Shown here in pieces: positions 32,970 to 40,761 of a stretch of 64,000 nt of DNA. Position 1 is the first letter of the stretch. Each line of letters opens with the position of its first letter. Location of the stretch: positions 1 to 64,000 of the forward strand of contig CAYRNF010000008.1 in NCBI GenBank assembly GCA_964425695.1, written 5' to 3'. The translations under genes were made by a program, and so were the position numbers. This stretch comes from JAKPBU01 sp964425695. GTDB lineage: Bacteria; Pseudomonadota; Gammaproteobacteria; Xanthomonadales; Xanthomonadaceae. The notes beneath the pieces are model-generated. The model did not search any database, was not told where the DNA came from, and saw only the letters and a program-made list of their open reading frames with translations.

Positions 32970-34391
32970 CTATTCGAAACTGCCCACCGAATCGTGAGCC
33001 AGGTTGTCGAAGCGCGTGTACTCGCCGAAGAACTTGAGCTTCACCGAGCCGGTCGGGCCGTTACGCTGCTTGCCGATGATCACTTCGGCCAGGCCCTTGT
33101 CCGGAGAGTTTTCCTTGTTGTAGTAGTCGTCGCGGTAAATGAAGATGATCACGTCCGCGTCCTGCTCGATGGCGCCGGATTCGCGCAGGTCCGCCATCAC
33201 CGGCCGCTTGTCGGTGCGGGTTTCCAGCGAGCGGTTGAGCTGCGACAGCGCGATCACCGGCACGTTCAGCTCCTTGGCCAGCGCCTTGAGCGAGCGGGAA
33301 ATCTCCGATATCTCGGTGGCGCGGTTCTCGCTGTTGCCGGGCACGGCCATGAGCTGCAGGTAGTCGATCACGATCAGGCCCAGGTCGTGCTCGCGCTTGA
33401 GCCGCCGCGCCTTGGCGCGCAGCACCTCGGGCGACAGCGCCGGCGTGTCGTCGATGAAGATCTTGGTTTCGCGCAGCATGCGGATCGCGCTGGTGACGCG
33501 GCTCCAGTCCTCGTCCTCCAGCTGGCCGGTGCGCAGGCGCGTGGCGTTGACCCGCCCGTTGGACGAGATCAGGCGCAGCGCCAGCTGGCTGGCCGACATT
33601 TCCATGGAAAACACGGCGACCGCCTTCTTGGTTTTGATCGCCGCGTACTCGGCCATGTTCAGCGCCAGCGTGGTCTTGCCCATGGCAGGACGCGCGGCCA
33701 GGATCAGCAGGTCGGTGGGCTGCAGGCCCGCGGTCATCTCGTCGAACTCGGTGTAGCCGGTGGGCAGCCCGGTGATGCCGCCGCCGTTGGCGAAGCGCGT
33801 CTGCAGCACGTCGAAGGCTTCGGCCATGGCCTTGTTGACCGGCACGAAGTCGCTGCGCCCGCGCGCGCCGGCCTCGGCGATGGCGAACACCTCCTGCTCG
33901 GCCTTGGCCAGGATCTCCCCACTTTCGCGACCGTCCGGCTGGAAGCCGTCGTTGACGATGCCGGTACCGACCTCGATCAGCTGCCGCAGCACCGCCTTGT
34001 CGCGGACGATGTCGGCATAGGCCTTGATGTTGGCCGCCGACGGCGTGGTGGTCGCCAGTTCCACCAGGTAGGCGCCCCCGGCGACCTGCTCGCCCAGGCC
34101 CTGCGACTCGAACCACTCGGCCAGCGTCACCGCGTCGTAGGGTTTGTTCTTCTCGGCCAGCTCGCGGATCGCGCGGTAGATCAGCTGGTGGTCGCGGCGA
34201 TAGAAGTCCTCCGACACCAGCAGGTCGGCGATGCGGTCGTACGCGTCCGGCGCCAGCATCAGCCCGCCGAGCACGGCCTGCTCGGCTTCGATCGACTGCG
34301 GCGGCACCCGCAGCTGTTCGATCCTGCTGTCGACGCGGCGGCCTTCGCCGTAGGAACCGTATTCCGGACGCAACCCCTGGCGTGCGGCCAT
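32970..34391 (-). CDS. dnaB: Replicative DNA helicase DnaB
   Basis: A 473-residue hexameric 5'-3' helicase of the replication fork. The N-terminal primase-binding domain starts RVPPQSIEAEQAVLGGLMLAPDAYD. The RecA-like domain has Walker A AARPAMGKTTLALNMA near 230-245, VAVFSMEMSASQLALRL, Walker B LIVIDYLQLM, VIALSQLNRSLETR with the arginine region, and DLRESGAIEQDADVIIFIYRDDYY. There is no intein. ATG 34391 (MAARQGLRPEYG) is preferred over 34472 because AGGGAG lies upstream at usable distance and the length matches relatives. It is downstream of rplI on the same strand but separated from it by a terminator. Confidence 0.95.
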   Translation of the reverse strand: MAARQGLRPEYGSYGEGRRVDSRIEQLRVPPQSIEAEQAVLGGLMLAPDAYDRIADLLVSEDFYRRDHQLIYRAIRELAEKNKPYDAVTLAEWFESQGLGEQVAGGAYLVELATTTPSAANIKAYADIVRDKAVLRQLIEVGTGIVNDGFQPDGRESGEILAKAEQEVFAIAEAGARGRSDFVPVNKAMAEAFDVLQTRFANGGGITGLPTGYTEFDEMTAGLQPTDLLILAARPAMGKTTLALNMAEYAAIKTKKAVAVFSMEMSASQLALRLISSNGRVNATRLRTGQLEDEDWSRVTSAIRMLRETKIFIDDTPALSPEVLRAKARRLKREHDLGLIVIDYLQLMAVPGNSENRATEISEISRSLKALAKELNVPVIALSQLNRSLETRTDKRPVMADLRESGAIEQDADVIIFIYRDDYYNKENSPDKGLAEVIIGKQRNGPTGSVKLKFFGEYTRFDNLAHDSVGSFE

Positions 34392-34668
34392 CAGTCGTGC
34401 CACTCCCTCGAATGGACCGTCATGGCGGCCCGTTTGTTGTTCTTCTCGAGCGGACTCGAAGCGAGCGGTCATCGTAGGCGCCGGGGCTGTGGGTACGCGA
34501 CGGAACAAGCTGTGGATAACCCGGCAATCTGATAGCGCGGCCACGTCTCATGCGGCGCGACACAGCCGCTCCTGCGCCGTCGCCCGTTACGTGCGCGGCA
34601 GACGCGGCCCACTGCAAGCACAGGCCGGGCGGCAATGCGCGCCCGGAACCGCCCCTGCAGGGTGTCCC
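34392..34668. other. Gap between rplI terminator and dnaB start
   Basis: This is the presumed dnaB promoter and 5' region. In-frame codons continue upstream of the dnaB ATG to 34472 (MTARFESAREEQQTG...), so a 27-residue longer dnaB is possible. No other gene or repeat is seen. Confidence 0.4.
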
Positions 34669-34697
34669 AAACAAAACGGGCGCCTTGCGGCGCCCGT
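34669..34697 (-). terminator. Rho-independent terminator of the rpsF-rpsR-rplI operon
   Basis: On the reverse strand a perfect 9-bp stem ACGGGCGCC/GGCGCCCGT with GCAA tetraloop is followed by TTTTGTTT-like T-rich sequence, 34 bases past the rplI stop. It separates rplI from dnaB. Confidence 0.9.
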
Positions 34698-34730
34698 TCG
34701 TTGCTTTCGCAGGTGGACTGCGCGGAGCGA

Positions 34731-35183
34731 TCAGGCCGCTTCCGGCTCCACCACCACCTTGACGGTGGTTTCCACATCGGCGTGCAGGTGCAGCACCACT
34801 TCGTACTCGCCCACGTGGCGGAACGCGCCTTCGCCCAGGATCACCTCGGACTTGCCGACCTGGGTGCCGGTCTTGGTCAGCGCGTCGGCGATCTCGCGCG
34901 GGCCCACCGAGCCGTACAGCTTGCCTTCGGTGGAGGCGTTGGCGTAGATCGTGACGCTGGCGTCTTCGAGCTTCGCCTTGCGGGCCTCGGCGGCGGCCAG
35001 CGCTTCGTTGGCCTTGGCTTCGTAGTCGGCGCGCTTGGCTTCGAACTCGGCCAGGTTGGCCGCCGTGGCCGGCACGGCCTTGCCCTGCGGCACCAGGAAG
35101 TTGCGGCCGTAGCCGGGCTTGACGTCGACCTTGTCGCCCAGGTTGCCCAGGTTGACGACCTTCTGCAGGAGGATCAGTTGCAT
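34731..35183 (-). CDS. rplI: 50S ribosomal protein L9
   Basis: 150 residues, standard length. The N-domain QLILLQKVVNLGNLGDKVDVKPGYGRNFLVPQGKA binds 23S rRNA. A long helix rich in Ala/Glu/Lys follows, then the C-domain (LYGSVGPREIADAL) ending in an acidic tail VVVEPEAA. A ribosome site GGAGCAACACG precedes the ATG. It is the last gene of the conserved rpsF-rpsR-rplI operon. Confidence 0.98.
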   Translation of the reverse strand: MQLILLQKVVNLGNLGDKVDVKPGYGRNFLVPQGKAVPATAANLAEFEAKRADYEAKANEALAAAEARKAKLEDASVTIYANASTEGKLYGSVGPREIADALTKTGTQVGKSEVILGEGAFRHVGEYEVVLHLHADVETTVKVVVEPEAA

Positions 35184-35266
35184 CGTGTTGCTCCGTGTTC
35201 GTTAGCGGCGCGCCGCGCCGCAACGGTTGCTGTCCGAACGTATGGACGGGATCGGATCGGGTCCGA

Positions 35267-35497
35267 TCAGACGTTGTGGTTGTCGGTGTACGGGATCAGC
35301 GCGAGGAAACGCGCGCGCTTGACCGCGGTGGCCAGCTGGCGCTGGTAGCGCGACTTGGTGCCGGTCACGCGGCTCGGCACGATCTTGCCGTTCTCGGTGA
35401 GGTTCTGGCGCAGGGTGTTGAGATCCTTGTAGTCGATCTCCTTGATGCCCTCGGCGGTGAACTTGCAGTACTTGCGGCGGCGGAAGAACTTGGACAT
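35267..35497 (-). CDS. rpsR: 30S ribosomal protein S18
   Basis: 76 residues, complete, with the S18 core FFRRRKYCKFTAEGIKEIDYKDLNTLRQNLTENGKIVPSRVTGTKSRYQRQLATAVKRARFLALIPYT. A strong Shine-Dalgarno (AAGGAG) lies upstream. It begins 12 bases after rpsF and 83 bases before rplI. S18 packs against S6 on the platform of the small subunit. Confidence 0.98.
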   Translation of the reverse strand: MSKFFRRRKYCKFTAEGIKEIDYKDLNTLRQNLTENGKIVPSRVTGTKSRYQRQLATAVKRARFLALIPYTDNHNV

Positions 35498-35509
35498 GTC
35501 GGGCGCTCC

Positions 35510-35935
35510 TTAGGCGGCTTCGGCGGCGTTGTCGGTGGAGGCTTCGGCGTTGTCGCGGCTGGCGCTGCCTTCGTCCTCGTCGCGGCGGCGACGCTCGGGC
35601 TTGTCGCCCTTCTCGTCCTTGTTCTTCATGATCAGCGACTGCTCGGTCACCGCGTCGTCGCGACGCATGACCAGGTGGCGCAGCACGGCGTCGTTGAAGC
35701 GGAAGCCTTCGACCAGCTCGTTGAGCACGGCCTGGTCGGCCTCGATGTTGAGCAGCACGTAGTGCGCCTTGACCAGGTTCTCGATCGGGTACGCCAGCTG
35801 GCGCCGGCCCCAGTCCTCGAGGCGGTGGATCTTGCCGTTGCCGTTCTCGATCAGCGACTTGTAGCGCTCGATCATCGCCGGCACCTGCTCGCTCTGGTCC
35901 GGATGGACCAGGAACACGATTTCGTAATGACGCAT
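35510..35935 (-). CDS. rpsF: 30S ribosomal protein S6
   Basis: 141 residues. The core MRHYEIVFLVHPDQSEQVPAMIERY through LIMKNKDEK is the S6 fold. It is followed by a long charged extension of about 35 residues (RRRRDEDEGSASRDNAEASTDNAAEAA). In E. coli an acidic tail of this kind receives glutamates from RimK, but this tail ends in Ala rather than Glu. The start at 35935 has AAGGAAA upstream. It is the first gene of the operon; the in-frame upstream stretch to 36067 was rejected. Confidence 0.97.
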   Translation of the reverse strand: MRHYEIVFLVHPDQSEQVPAMIERYKSLIENGNGKIHRLEDWGRRQLAYPIENLVKAHYVLLNIEADQAVLNELVEGFRFNDAVLRHLVMRRDDAVTEQSLIMKNKDEKGDKPERRRRDEDEGSASRDNAEASTDNAAEAA

Positions 35936-36146
35936 CGGGATTTCCTTGTGGATGCCGCGGCGCCCACGGGGCGGTGGCGGCAGCTCCCCGGCGCCCGGGA
36001 TTGGGCGGGGTGGAGCAAGGGCTCCCCGTGGCAGGGCCGCGGGGAGCCGGAAATTATGGCGGATCAATGGGTTGGAGGCAACGCCGCGGGTGCGGCCGAC
36101 GAGTCCGGGCGCGTTGAGCGCCTCGCCCGGCGGGCCTGGGCCCGCC

Positions 36147-36485
36147 CTAGGCGGCTTCCGAGTCCGTGGTGAAGCTCTCGCCGCAGCCGCACTCGCCCTT
36201 CACGTTGGGGTTGCGGAACACGAACTGCTCGCCCAGGCCCTGCTTCACGAAGTCGATCTCGGTGCCATCGACCAGGGCCAGGCTCTCGCCGTCCACCAGG
36301 ATCGCCACGCCGTCCTGCCGGAACACCGTGTCGCCTTCGTGCGTGGCGTCGGTCAGGTCCACCACGTAGCCCCAGCCGGAGCAGCCGGTGCGCTTCACGC
36401 CGAAGCGCAGGCCTACCGCGCCGGGAGTTTCGGCGAGGAAGCCCTTGACGCGTTGCAGGGCGGCGGGAGCGAGGGTGACGGCCAT
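36147..36485 (-). CDS. HesB/IscA-family iron-sulfur carrier protein
   Basis: A 112-residue A-type carrier that holds iron or a cluster for delivery to apoproteins. The three conserved cysteines are at 35 (KRTGCSGWGY), 99 and 101 (GECGCGESF). It is not in an isc or suf operon, so it could be the ErpA-like or IscA-like paralogue; I do not choose. The ATG at 36485 follows TAGAAT with exactly six bases between and no ribosome site. Confidence 0.93.
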   Translation of the reverse strand: MAVTLAPAALQRVKGFLAETPGAVGLRFGVKRTGCSGWGYVVDLTDATHEGDTVFRQDGVAILVDGESLALVDGTEIDFVKQGLGEQFVFRNPNVKGECGCGESFTTDSEAA

Positions 36486-36491
36486 GCGTGG

Positions 36492-36497
36492 ATTCTA
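36492..36497 (-). promoter_or_regulatory. -10 hexamer TAGAAT of the IscA-like gene, six bases before ATG
   Basis: On the reverse strand TAGAAT, six bases, ATG at 36485. This has the same spacing as tcdA, sbcB and the SDHAF4 gene and predicts a leaderless mRNA. Confidence 0.6.
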
Positions 36498-36537
36498 CCT
36501 TGGCTAAACTGACGGCTCGCCGCATTTGAGGCGAACC

Positions 36538-36565
36538 GTCATCCCGGTGAAGGCCGGGATCCATG
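36538..36565 (+). repeat. CGTCATCCCGG hairpin repeat
   Basis: CGTCATCCCGGTGAAGGCC continues into a stem ATCCCGG/CCGGGAT with a six-base loop, then CCATG. It is a widespread proteobacterial intergenic repeat type and lies in the divergent gap between the IscA-like gene and asnS. Confidence 0.7.
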
Positions 36566-36707
36566 TTGAAGTGAACTTCACGAAAGATCACAGGCCCGCC
36601 CCGGGTTCCCGGATGGCGACGCCGATGACTCCCACCTGGACACCCATGTCGATGCGCGCCCCCGGAATTCAAGCCATGTCCATGCCCAGCCCCGCCGAGC
36701 GCCAGCC

Positions 36708-38108
36708 ATGACCGCCATCAGTGTCTCCCAGGCGCTGGCCGGGCATGTGCCCGAAGGCGGCGAGGTCACGGTCAACGGCTGGGTCCGCACCCGCCGCGAC
36801 TCCAAGGCGGGCCTGTCCTTCGTGAACGTGAGCGACGGGTCCTGCTTCGCGCCGATCCAGGTAGTGGCGCCCAGCGCGCTGGACAATTACGAGAGCGAGG
36901 TGAAACGGCTCACCGCCGGCTGCGCCGTGATGGCGACCGGCACGCTGGTGAAGTCGCAGGGGCAAGGCCAGTCGTTCGAGATCCAGGCGCAGCGCATCGA
37001 CGTGGTGGGCTGGGTGGAGGATCCCGAGACCTACCCGATCCAGCCCAAGGCGCATTCGCTGGAGTTCCTGCGCGAAGTCGCCCACCTGCGCCCGCGTACC
37101 AACCTGTTCGGCGCGGTGACCCGGATCCGCGACTGTCTGGCCAAGGCGGTGCACCGCTATTTCCACGAACGCGGGTACTACTGGATCAGCACGCCGATCG
37201 TGACCACCTCCGACGCCGAGGGTGCCGGCCAGATGTTCCGCGTCTCCACGCTGGACCTGGCCAACCTGCCCCGCGACGAGCACGGCGAGGTCGACTTCTC
37301 GCGCGACTTCTTCGGCAAGGAAACCTTCCTCACCGTCTCGGGCCAGCTCAACGTCGAAGGCTACTGCCTGGCGCTGAGCAAGGTCTATACCTTCGGCCCG
37401 ACCTTCCGCGCCGAGAACAGCAACACCACCCGCCACCTGGCCGAATTCTGGATGGTGGAGCCGGAAATCGCCTTCGCCGACCTGGCCGAGGACGCGCGGG
37501 TGGCCGAGGATTTCCTCAAGTACCTGTTCCGCGCCGTGCTGGCCGAGCGCGCGGACGACATGGCGTTCATCGCCGATCGCGTGCAGAAGGATGCGATCGC
37601 CCGGCTGGAGTCGTTCGTCAACGCGCCGTTCGAGCGCATCGACTACACCGATGCGGTCGCGCTGCTGCAGAAATCCGGCAGGAAGTTCGACTTCCCCGTG
37701 GAATGGGGCCTGGACCTGCAGACCGAGCACGAGCGCTGGCTGACCGAGGAACACGTTGGCCGCCCGGTGGTGGTGACCAACTATCCCGAACACATCAAGG
37801 CGTTCTACATGCGCCTGAACGACGACGGCCGGACCGTGGCCGCGATGGACGTGCTGGCGCCGGGCATCGGCGAGATCATCGGCGGCTCGCAGCGCGAGGA
37901 GCGCCTGGACGTGCTCGACGCGCGCATGGCGCAGTTCGGCCTGGATCCGGCGCACTACGGCTGGTACCGCGATTTCCGCCGCTACGGCACGGTGCCGCAC
38001 GCCGGCTTCGGCCTGGGCTTCGAGCGGCTGGTGGTGTACGTGTGCGGGCTGTCCAACATCCGCGACGCGATCCCCTACCCGCGCGCGCCCGGACAGGCGG
38101 AGTTCTGA
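36708..38108 (+). CDS. asnS: Asparaginyl-tRNA synthetase
   Basis: A 466-residue class IIb synthetase charging tRNA-Asn. The N-terminal OB anticodon-binding domain shows VTVNGWVRTRRDSKAGLSFVNVSDGS. The catalytic domain has motif 2 in FGPTFRAENSNTTRHLAEFWMVEPE and motif 3 in GFGLGFERLVVYVCGLSNIRDAIPYPR. The AENSNT-T-RHL sequence marks AsnRS rather than AspRS. It is complete and of normal length; direct Asn-tRNA formation is therefore available. Confidence 0.98.
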   Translation: MTAISVSQALAGHVPEGGEVTVNGWVRTRRDSKAGLSFVNVSDGSCFAPIQVVAPSALDNYESEVKRLTAGCAVMATGTLVKSQGQGQSFEIQAQRIDVVGWVEDPETYPIQPKAHSLEFLREVAHLRPRTNLFGAVTRIRDCLAKAVHRYFHERGYYWISTPIVTTSDAEGAGQMFRVSTLDLANLPRDEHGEVDFSRDFFGKETFLTVSGQLNVEGYCLALSKVYTFGPTFRAENSNTTRHLAEFWMVEPEIAFADLAEDARVAEDFLKYLFRAVLAERADDMAFIADRVQKDAIARLESFVNAPFERIDYTDAVALLQKSGRKFDFPVEWGLDLQTEHERWLTEEHVGRPVVVTNYPEHIKAFYMRLNDDGRTVAAMDVLAPGIGEIIGGSQREERLDVLDARMAQFGLDPAHYGWYRDFRRYGTVPHAGFGLGFERLVVYVCGLSNIRDAIPYPRAPGQAEF

Positions 38109-38193
38109 GGGGCGAAGGCGGGACGCCAGGCGTGCCGCTCAACCCATCTCCCGCACCCGCTTCAGATTCCCTCTTCCCGGTTTTTTGCGAACG

Positions 38194-38499
38194 ATGATCC
38201 TGTTTCTCGCCCTCTCCTTCTTCGCCCTGGCCATCGCGGGTGCCTGTGCCTTCGTGATCTTCTGGCCCCTGGCGCTGGTGCACCTGCGCGACCGCCACCC
38301 CGAGGTCAAGGCGAAACTGGGCGGCGGCGCATTCCTGAAGCCCTCCGCGCTGTGGTGGCTGCTGATGGGCGACTACCGCGACGTCCGGGACAGCGCGTTC
38401 ACCGGGCTGGCCACGCCCGCCCGCGTTTCGCTGGCCACCATCCTGCTGGGCGTACTGGCTGGCGCGGTGCTTTACCTGTGGGGAATCACGACACCATGA
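38194..38499 (+). CDS. Small two-helix membrane protein, unknown function
   Basis: 101 residues. The N-terminal helix LFLALSFFALAIAGACAFVIFWPLALVHL, a cytoplasmic-looking loop rich in charged residues (RDRHPEVKAKLGGG; GDYRDVRDSAF) and the C-terminal helix VSLATILLGVLAGAVLYLWGI suggest a hairpin topology. No domain recognised. Its stop overlaps the next start as ATGA, so the two products are made together and may interact. Confidence 0.72.
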   Translation: MILFLALSFFALAIAGACAFVIFWPLALVHLRDRHPEVKAKLGGGAFLKPSALWWLLMGDYRDVRDSAFTGLATPARVSLATILLGVLAGAVLYLWGITTP

Positions 38500-38816
38500 C
38501 CAACGCCGTGCAGCCGACACCGGCCTACCAGTGGTGGCTCGCCAGCCTGGGCCGCACCATCATCTGGGCGCGCCTGCACGTGCGCGAAGCCGGTACCGCG
38601 GAAGTATTCGACAGCGACGGCAAGATCCTCTCCTACGACAGCGAGGACACCGCGCGCTCCGCGCTGATGGATGCCGAGTTCGTGCAGTTCGACGGCCTGG
38701 ACGAAGAGGACGCGCTGGCGCGTGGTTTCTCGCTGTCCGAGATCGCGCCGCCGCACGCCCGCGACGACGACGCGCTGCGCCCGCTGATGGTGCAGTCGCT
38801 CGGCGCCCGCGCCTGA
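38496..38816 (+). CDS. Small acidic hypothetical protein coupled to the membrane protein
   Basis: 106 residues, soluble and acidic. The N-terminal half forms strands with alternating aromatic residues (YQWWLASLGRTIIWARLHVREAGTAEVFDSDGKILSYDS). The rest is helical (DTARSALMDAEFVQFDGLDEEDALARGFSLSEIAPP). No family recognised. ATG at 38496 overlaps the previous stop. A terminator follows 14 bases after its stop, so this is a two-gene unit. Confidence 0.72.
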   Translation: MTNAVQPTPAYQWWLASLGRTIIWARLHVREAGTAEVFDSDGKILSYDSEDTARSALMDAEFVQFDGLDEEDALARGFSLSEIAPPHARDDDALRPLMVQSLGARA

Positions 38817-38829
38817 TCGTACCTGCGGG

Positions 38830-38852
38830 CGCGGGTTGAACCGCGATTTTTT
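38830..38852 (+). terminator. Short Rho-independent terminator
   Basis: A 5-bp stem CGCGG/CCGCG with a six-base loop is followed by ATTTTTT. It closes the asnS-downstream two-gene unit. Confidence 0.65.
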
Positions 38853-38951
38853 CTGGACGCCGTTGCCGAACACCGGACCCGGCGAAGTCGCGGTGCTGCA
38901 GGTTGGCGCAAGCGCTCCCGGCCAAAGCCGCTGCGACCGCTTCGTGACGCC

Positions 38952-38957
38952 TACAAT
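38952..38957 (+). promoter_or_regulatory. -10-like TACAAT upstream of the SDR gene
   Basis: TACAAT lies 26 bases before the ATG at 38984, with CCGGAG as a ribosome site between: an ordinary leadered promoter. Confidence 0.4.
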
Positions 38958-38983
38958 CCTGCGGTCACGAGCCGGAGCACGCC

Positions 38984-39769
38984 ATGGATCTCAACCTGCA
39001 AGGCCGCCACGCCCTGGTCTGCGGCGCATCGGAAGGCATCGGCCGCGCCACTGCGCATGAACTGGCCCTGCTCGGCGCCGACGTGACCGTGCTGGCGCGG
39101 CGCGAGGAGGCCCTGCGCGCCACGGCCGACGCGCTGCCGCGCGCAGGCGCGCAGACCCACGGCGTGGTGGCGGTGGACGTGGGACGCACCGCCGAGCTCA
39201 GCCAGGCGGTCGCAGCGCTGGGCGCAGGCAGGCCGGTGCACATCCTGGTCAACAACACCGGCGGCCCGCCGGGCGGCCCTGCGCACAGCGCGGAAATCGC
39301 CGCGTACCTGGACGCGTTCAACCGCCACCTGGTCGCCAACCAGGCCCTGCTGCAGGCGCTGCTGCCGGGCATGCGCGCGGCGGGCTGGGGCCGCGTGGTC
39401 AACGTGATCTCGACCTCGGTGTACGAGCCCATCGCCAACCTGGGCGTGTCCAACACGATCCGCGGCGCGGTGGCCAGCTGGGCCAAGACGCTTTCGCGCG
39501 AGCTCGCCGCGGACGCCATCACGGTCAACAACGTCCTGCCGGGCTACACGCGCACGCAGCGGCTGGACCAGATCCTGGCCGATCGCAGCCGCGCGTCGGG
39601 CAAGCCGCAGGAGGAGGTGGCGCGGGCCATGCTGTCCACCGTTCCCGCCGGGCGGTTCGCGGAGGCGCAGGAAACCGCCGCCATGATCGCCTTCCTGTGC
39701 AGCCCCGCCGCGGCTTACGTCAACGGCCAGTCCATCGCGGTCGATGGCGGCCGCATGCAGTCGATCTGA
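38984..39769 (+). CDS. Short-chain dehydrogenase/reductase with altered catalytic residues
   Basis: A 261-residue Rossmann-fold SDR, FabG-like in length. The cofactor motif LVCGASEGIGRATAHELA is close to TGxxxGxG but has CGAS. NNTGGPPGG replaces the usual NNAG. The catalytic Ser is present in VVNVISTSVYEP, but the canonical Y-x-x-x-K position reads S-N-T-I-R (VSNTIRGAVASWAK). This is the profile of an atypical FabG-like SDR subgroup lacking the standard tetrad. Reaction unknown. The nei gene follows after four bases, so they share a transcript. Confidence 0.88.
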   Translation: MDLNLQGRHALVCGASEGIGRATAHELALLGADVTVLARREEALRATADALPRAGAQTHGVVAVDVGRTAELSQAVAALGAGRPVHILVNNTGGPPGGPAHSAEIAAYLDAFNRHLVANQALLQALLPGMRAAGWGRVVNVISTSVYEPIANLGVSNTIRGAVASWAKTLSRELAADAITVNNVLPGYTRTQRLDQILADRSRASGKPQEEVARAMLSTVPAGRFAEAQETAAMIAFLCSPAAAYVNGQSIAVDGGRMQSI

Positions 39770-39773
39770 CGCC

Positions 39774-40586
39774 GTGCCAGAAGGCCCCGAAATCCGCCGC
39801 GCCGCGGACCGCCTGGCGCAGGCCGTGGCCGGGCAGCGCCTGACCCTGGCGTGGTTCGCCTTCCCCGAGCTCAAGCGCTGGGAAAAACCGCTGCGCGGCC
39901 GGTGCATCGAAGCGATCACCCCGCACGGCAAGGCGCTGCTGACGCGCTTCGACAACGGCCACACGCTGTACAGCCACAACCAGCTGTACGGCGTGTGGCG
40001 CGTGGTGGCGCCGGGCGAACGGCCCGACGGCGCGCGCTCGCTGCGGGTGGCGCTGGAAACCGACAGCGCGGCGATCCTGCTGTATTCCGCATCGGACGTT
40101 TCGATGTGGCGCACCGAGGACGTCCACGCGCATCCGTTGCTGGCCAAGCTCGGCCCGGACGTGCTCGACCCGTCCCTGGATGCCAGGGCCGTGGCCGCGC
40201 GCCTGCGCGATCCCCGGTTCTCCGGGCGCGCGCTCGGTGCGCTGCTGCTGGACCAGGCGTTCCTGGCCGGCATGGGCAACTACCTGCGCAGCGAAGTGCT
40301 GTTCGCCGCGGGCCTGCGGCCGGAAATCCGGCCGGCCGAGCTGACCGCGGCCCAGGTGCGCAAGCTGGCGCGCGAACTGCTGGCCATTCCGCGCCACAGC
40401 TATGCCACGCGCGGCATCGAACCTGCCGGCGGCATGCGCGCCGATTACCTCACCGACACGCCCACCGGCTTCCGCTTCGCCGTGTTCGACCGCGAAGGGC
40501 TGCCCTGCCCCGCCTGCGGCACGCGGATCCGCCGCCAGCAGAGCGGCACGCGGCGCCTCTATTTCTGTCCGAAATGCCAGCCCTAG
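39774..40586 (+). CDS. nei: Endonuclease VIII (Fpg/Nei DNA glycosylase)
   Basis: A 270-residue bifunctional glycosylase/AP-lyase for oxidised pyrimidines. After Met removal the chain begins PEGPEIRRAADRL, with Pro as nucleophile and Glu next. The helix-two-turn-helix region is ALLLDQAFLAGMGNYLRSEVLFAAG. The zinc finger is complete: CPACGTRIRRQQSGTRRLYFCPKCQ. PEGPE-I-R marks Nei rather than Fpg. GTG at 39774 is required to place Pro2, and it follows the SDR stop by four bases. Confidence 0.95.
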   Translation: MPEGPEIRRAADRLAQAVAGQRLTLAWFAFPELKRWEKPLRGRCIEAITPHGKALLTRFDNGHTLYSHNQLYGVWRVVAPGERPDGARSLRVALETDSAAILLYSASDVSMWRTEDVHAHPLLAKLGPDVLDPSLDARAVAARLRDPRFSGRALGALLLDQAFLAGMGNYLRSEVLFAAGLRPEIRPAELTAAQVRKLARELLAIPRHSYATRGIEPAGGMRADYLTDTPTGFRFAVFDREGLPCPACGTRIRRQQSGTRRLYFCPKCQP

Positions 40587-40627
40587 CGAGCGCGGTGCAC
40601 ACGGGCCGTCTCCGCGTCGCGAACGCG

Positions 40628-40706
40628 ACAGGGGCGCCTTCGGCCGCACGTTTCTGCACTCGCAGGGGCACCCGAAAAGCGCGCGCGGCCGAAGCCGCCC
40701 CTGCGG
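40628..40706. repeat. Paired inverted GGGGCGCC/GGCCGAAGCCGCCCC repeat
   Basis: The left arm CAGGGGCGCCTTCGGCCGC and the right arm GCGGCCGAAGCCGCCCCTG are opposed about 30 bases apart. It is the CTTCGGCC subtype of the GTAGGAGCGGC family. It lies between nei and the aldehyde dehydrogenase gene. Confidence 0.75.
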
Positions 40707-40749
40707 GGCCGGCGCTGCGGATCAGTTGGCTGGTGCGCATGGCCCACGC

Positions 40750-40755
40750 TACGCT
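40750..40755 (+). promoter_or_regulatory. -10-like TACGCT six bases before the aldehyde dehydrogenase gene
   Basis: TACGCT, six bases, ATG at 40762, with no ribosome site. It starts the kynurenine cluster with a predicted leaderless transcript. Confidence 0.42.
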
Positions 40756-40761
40756 GCGGTC

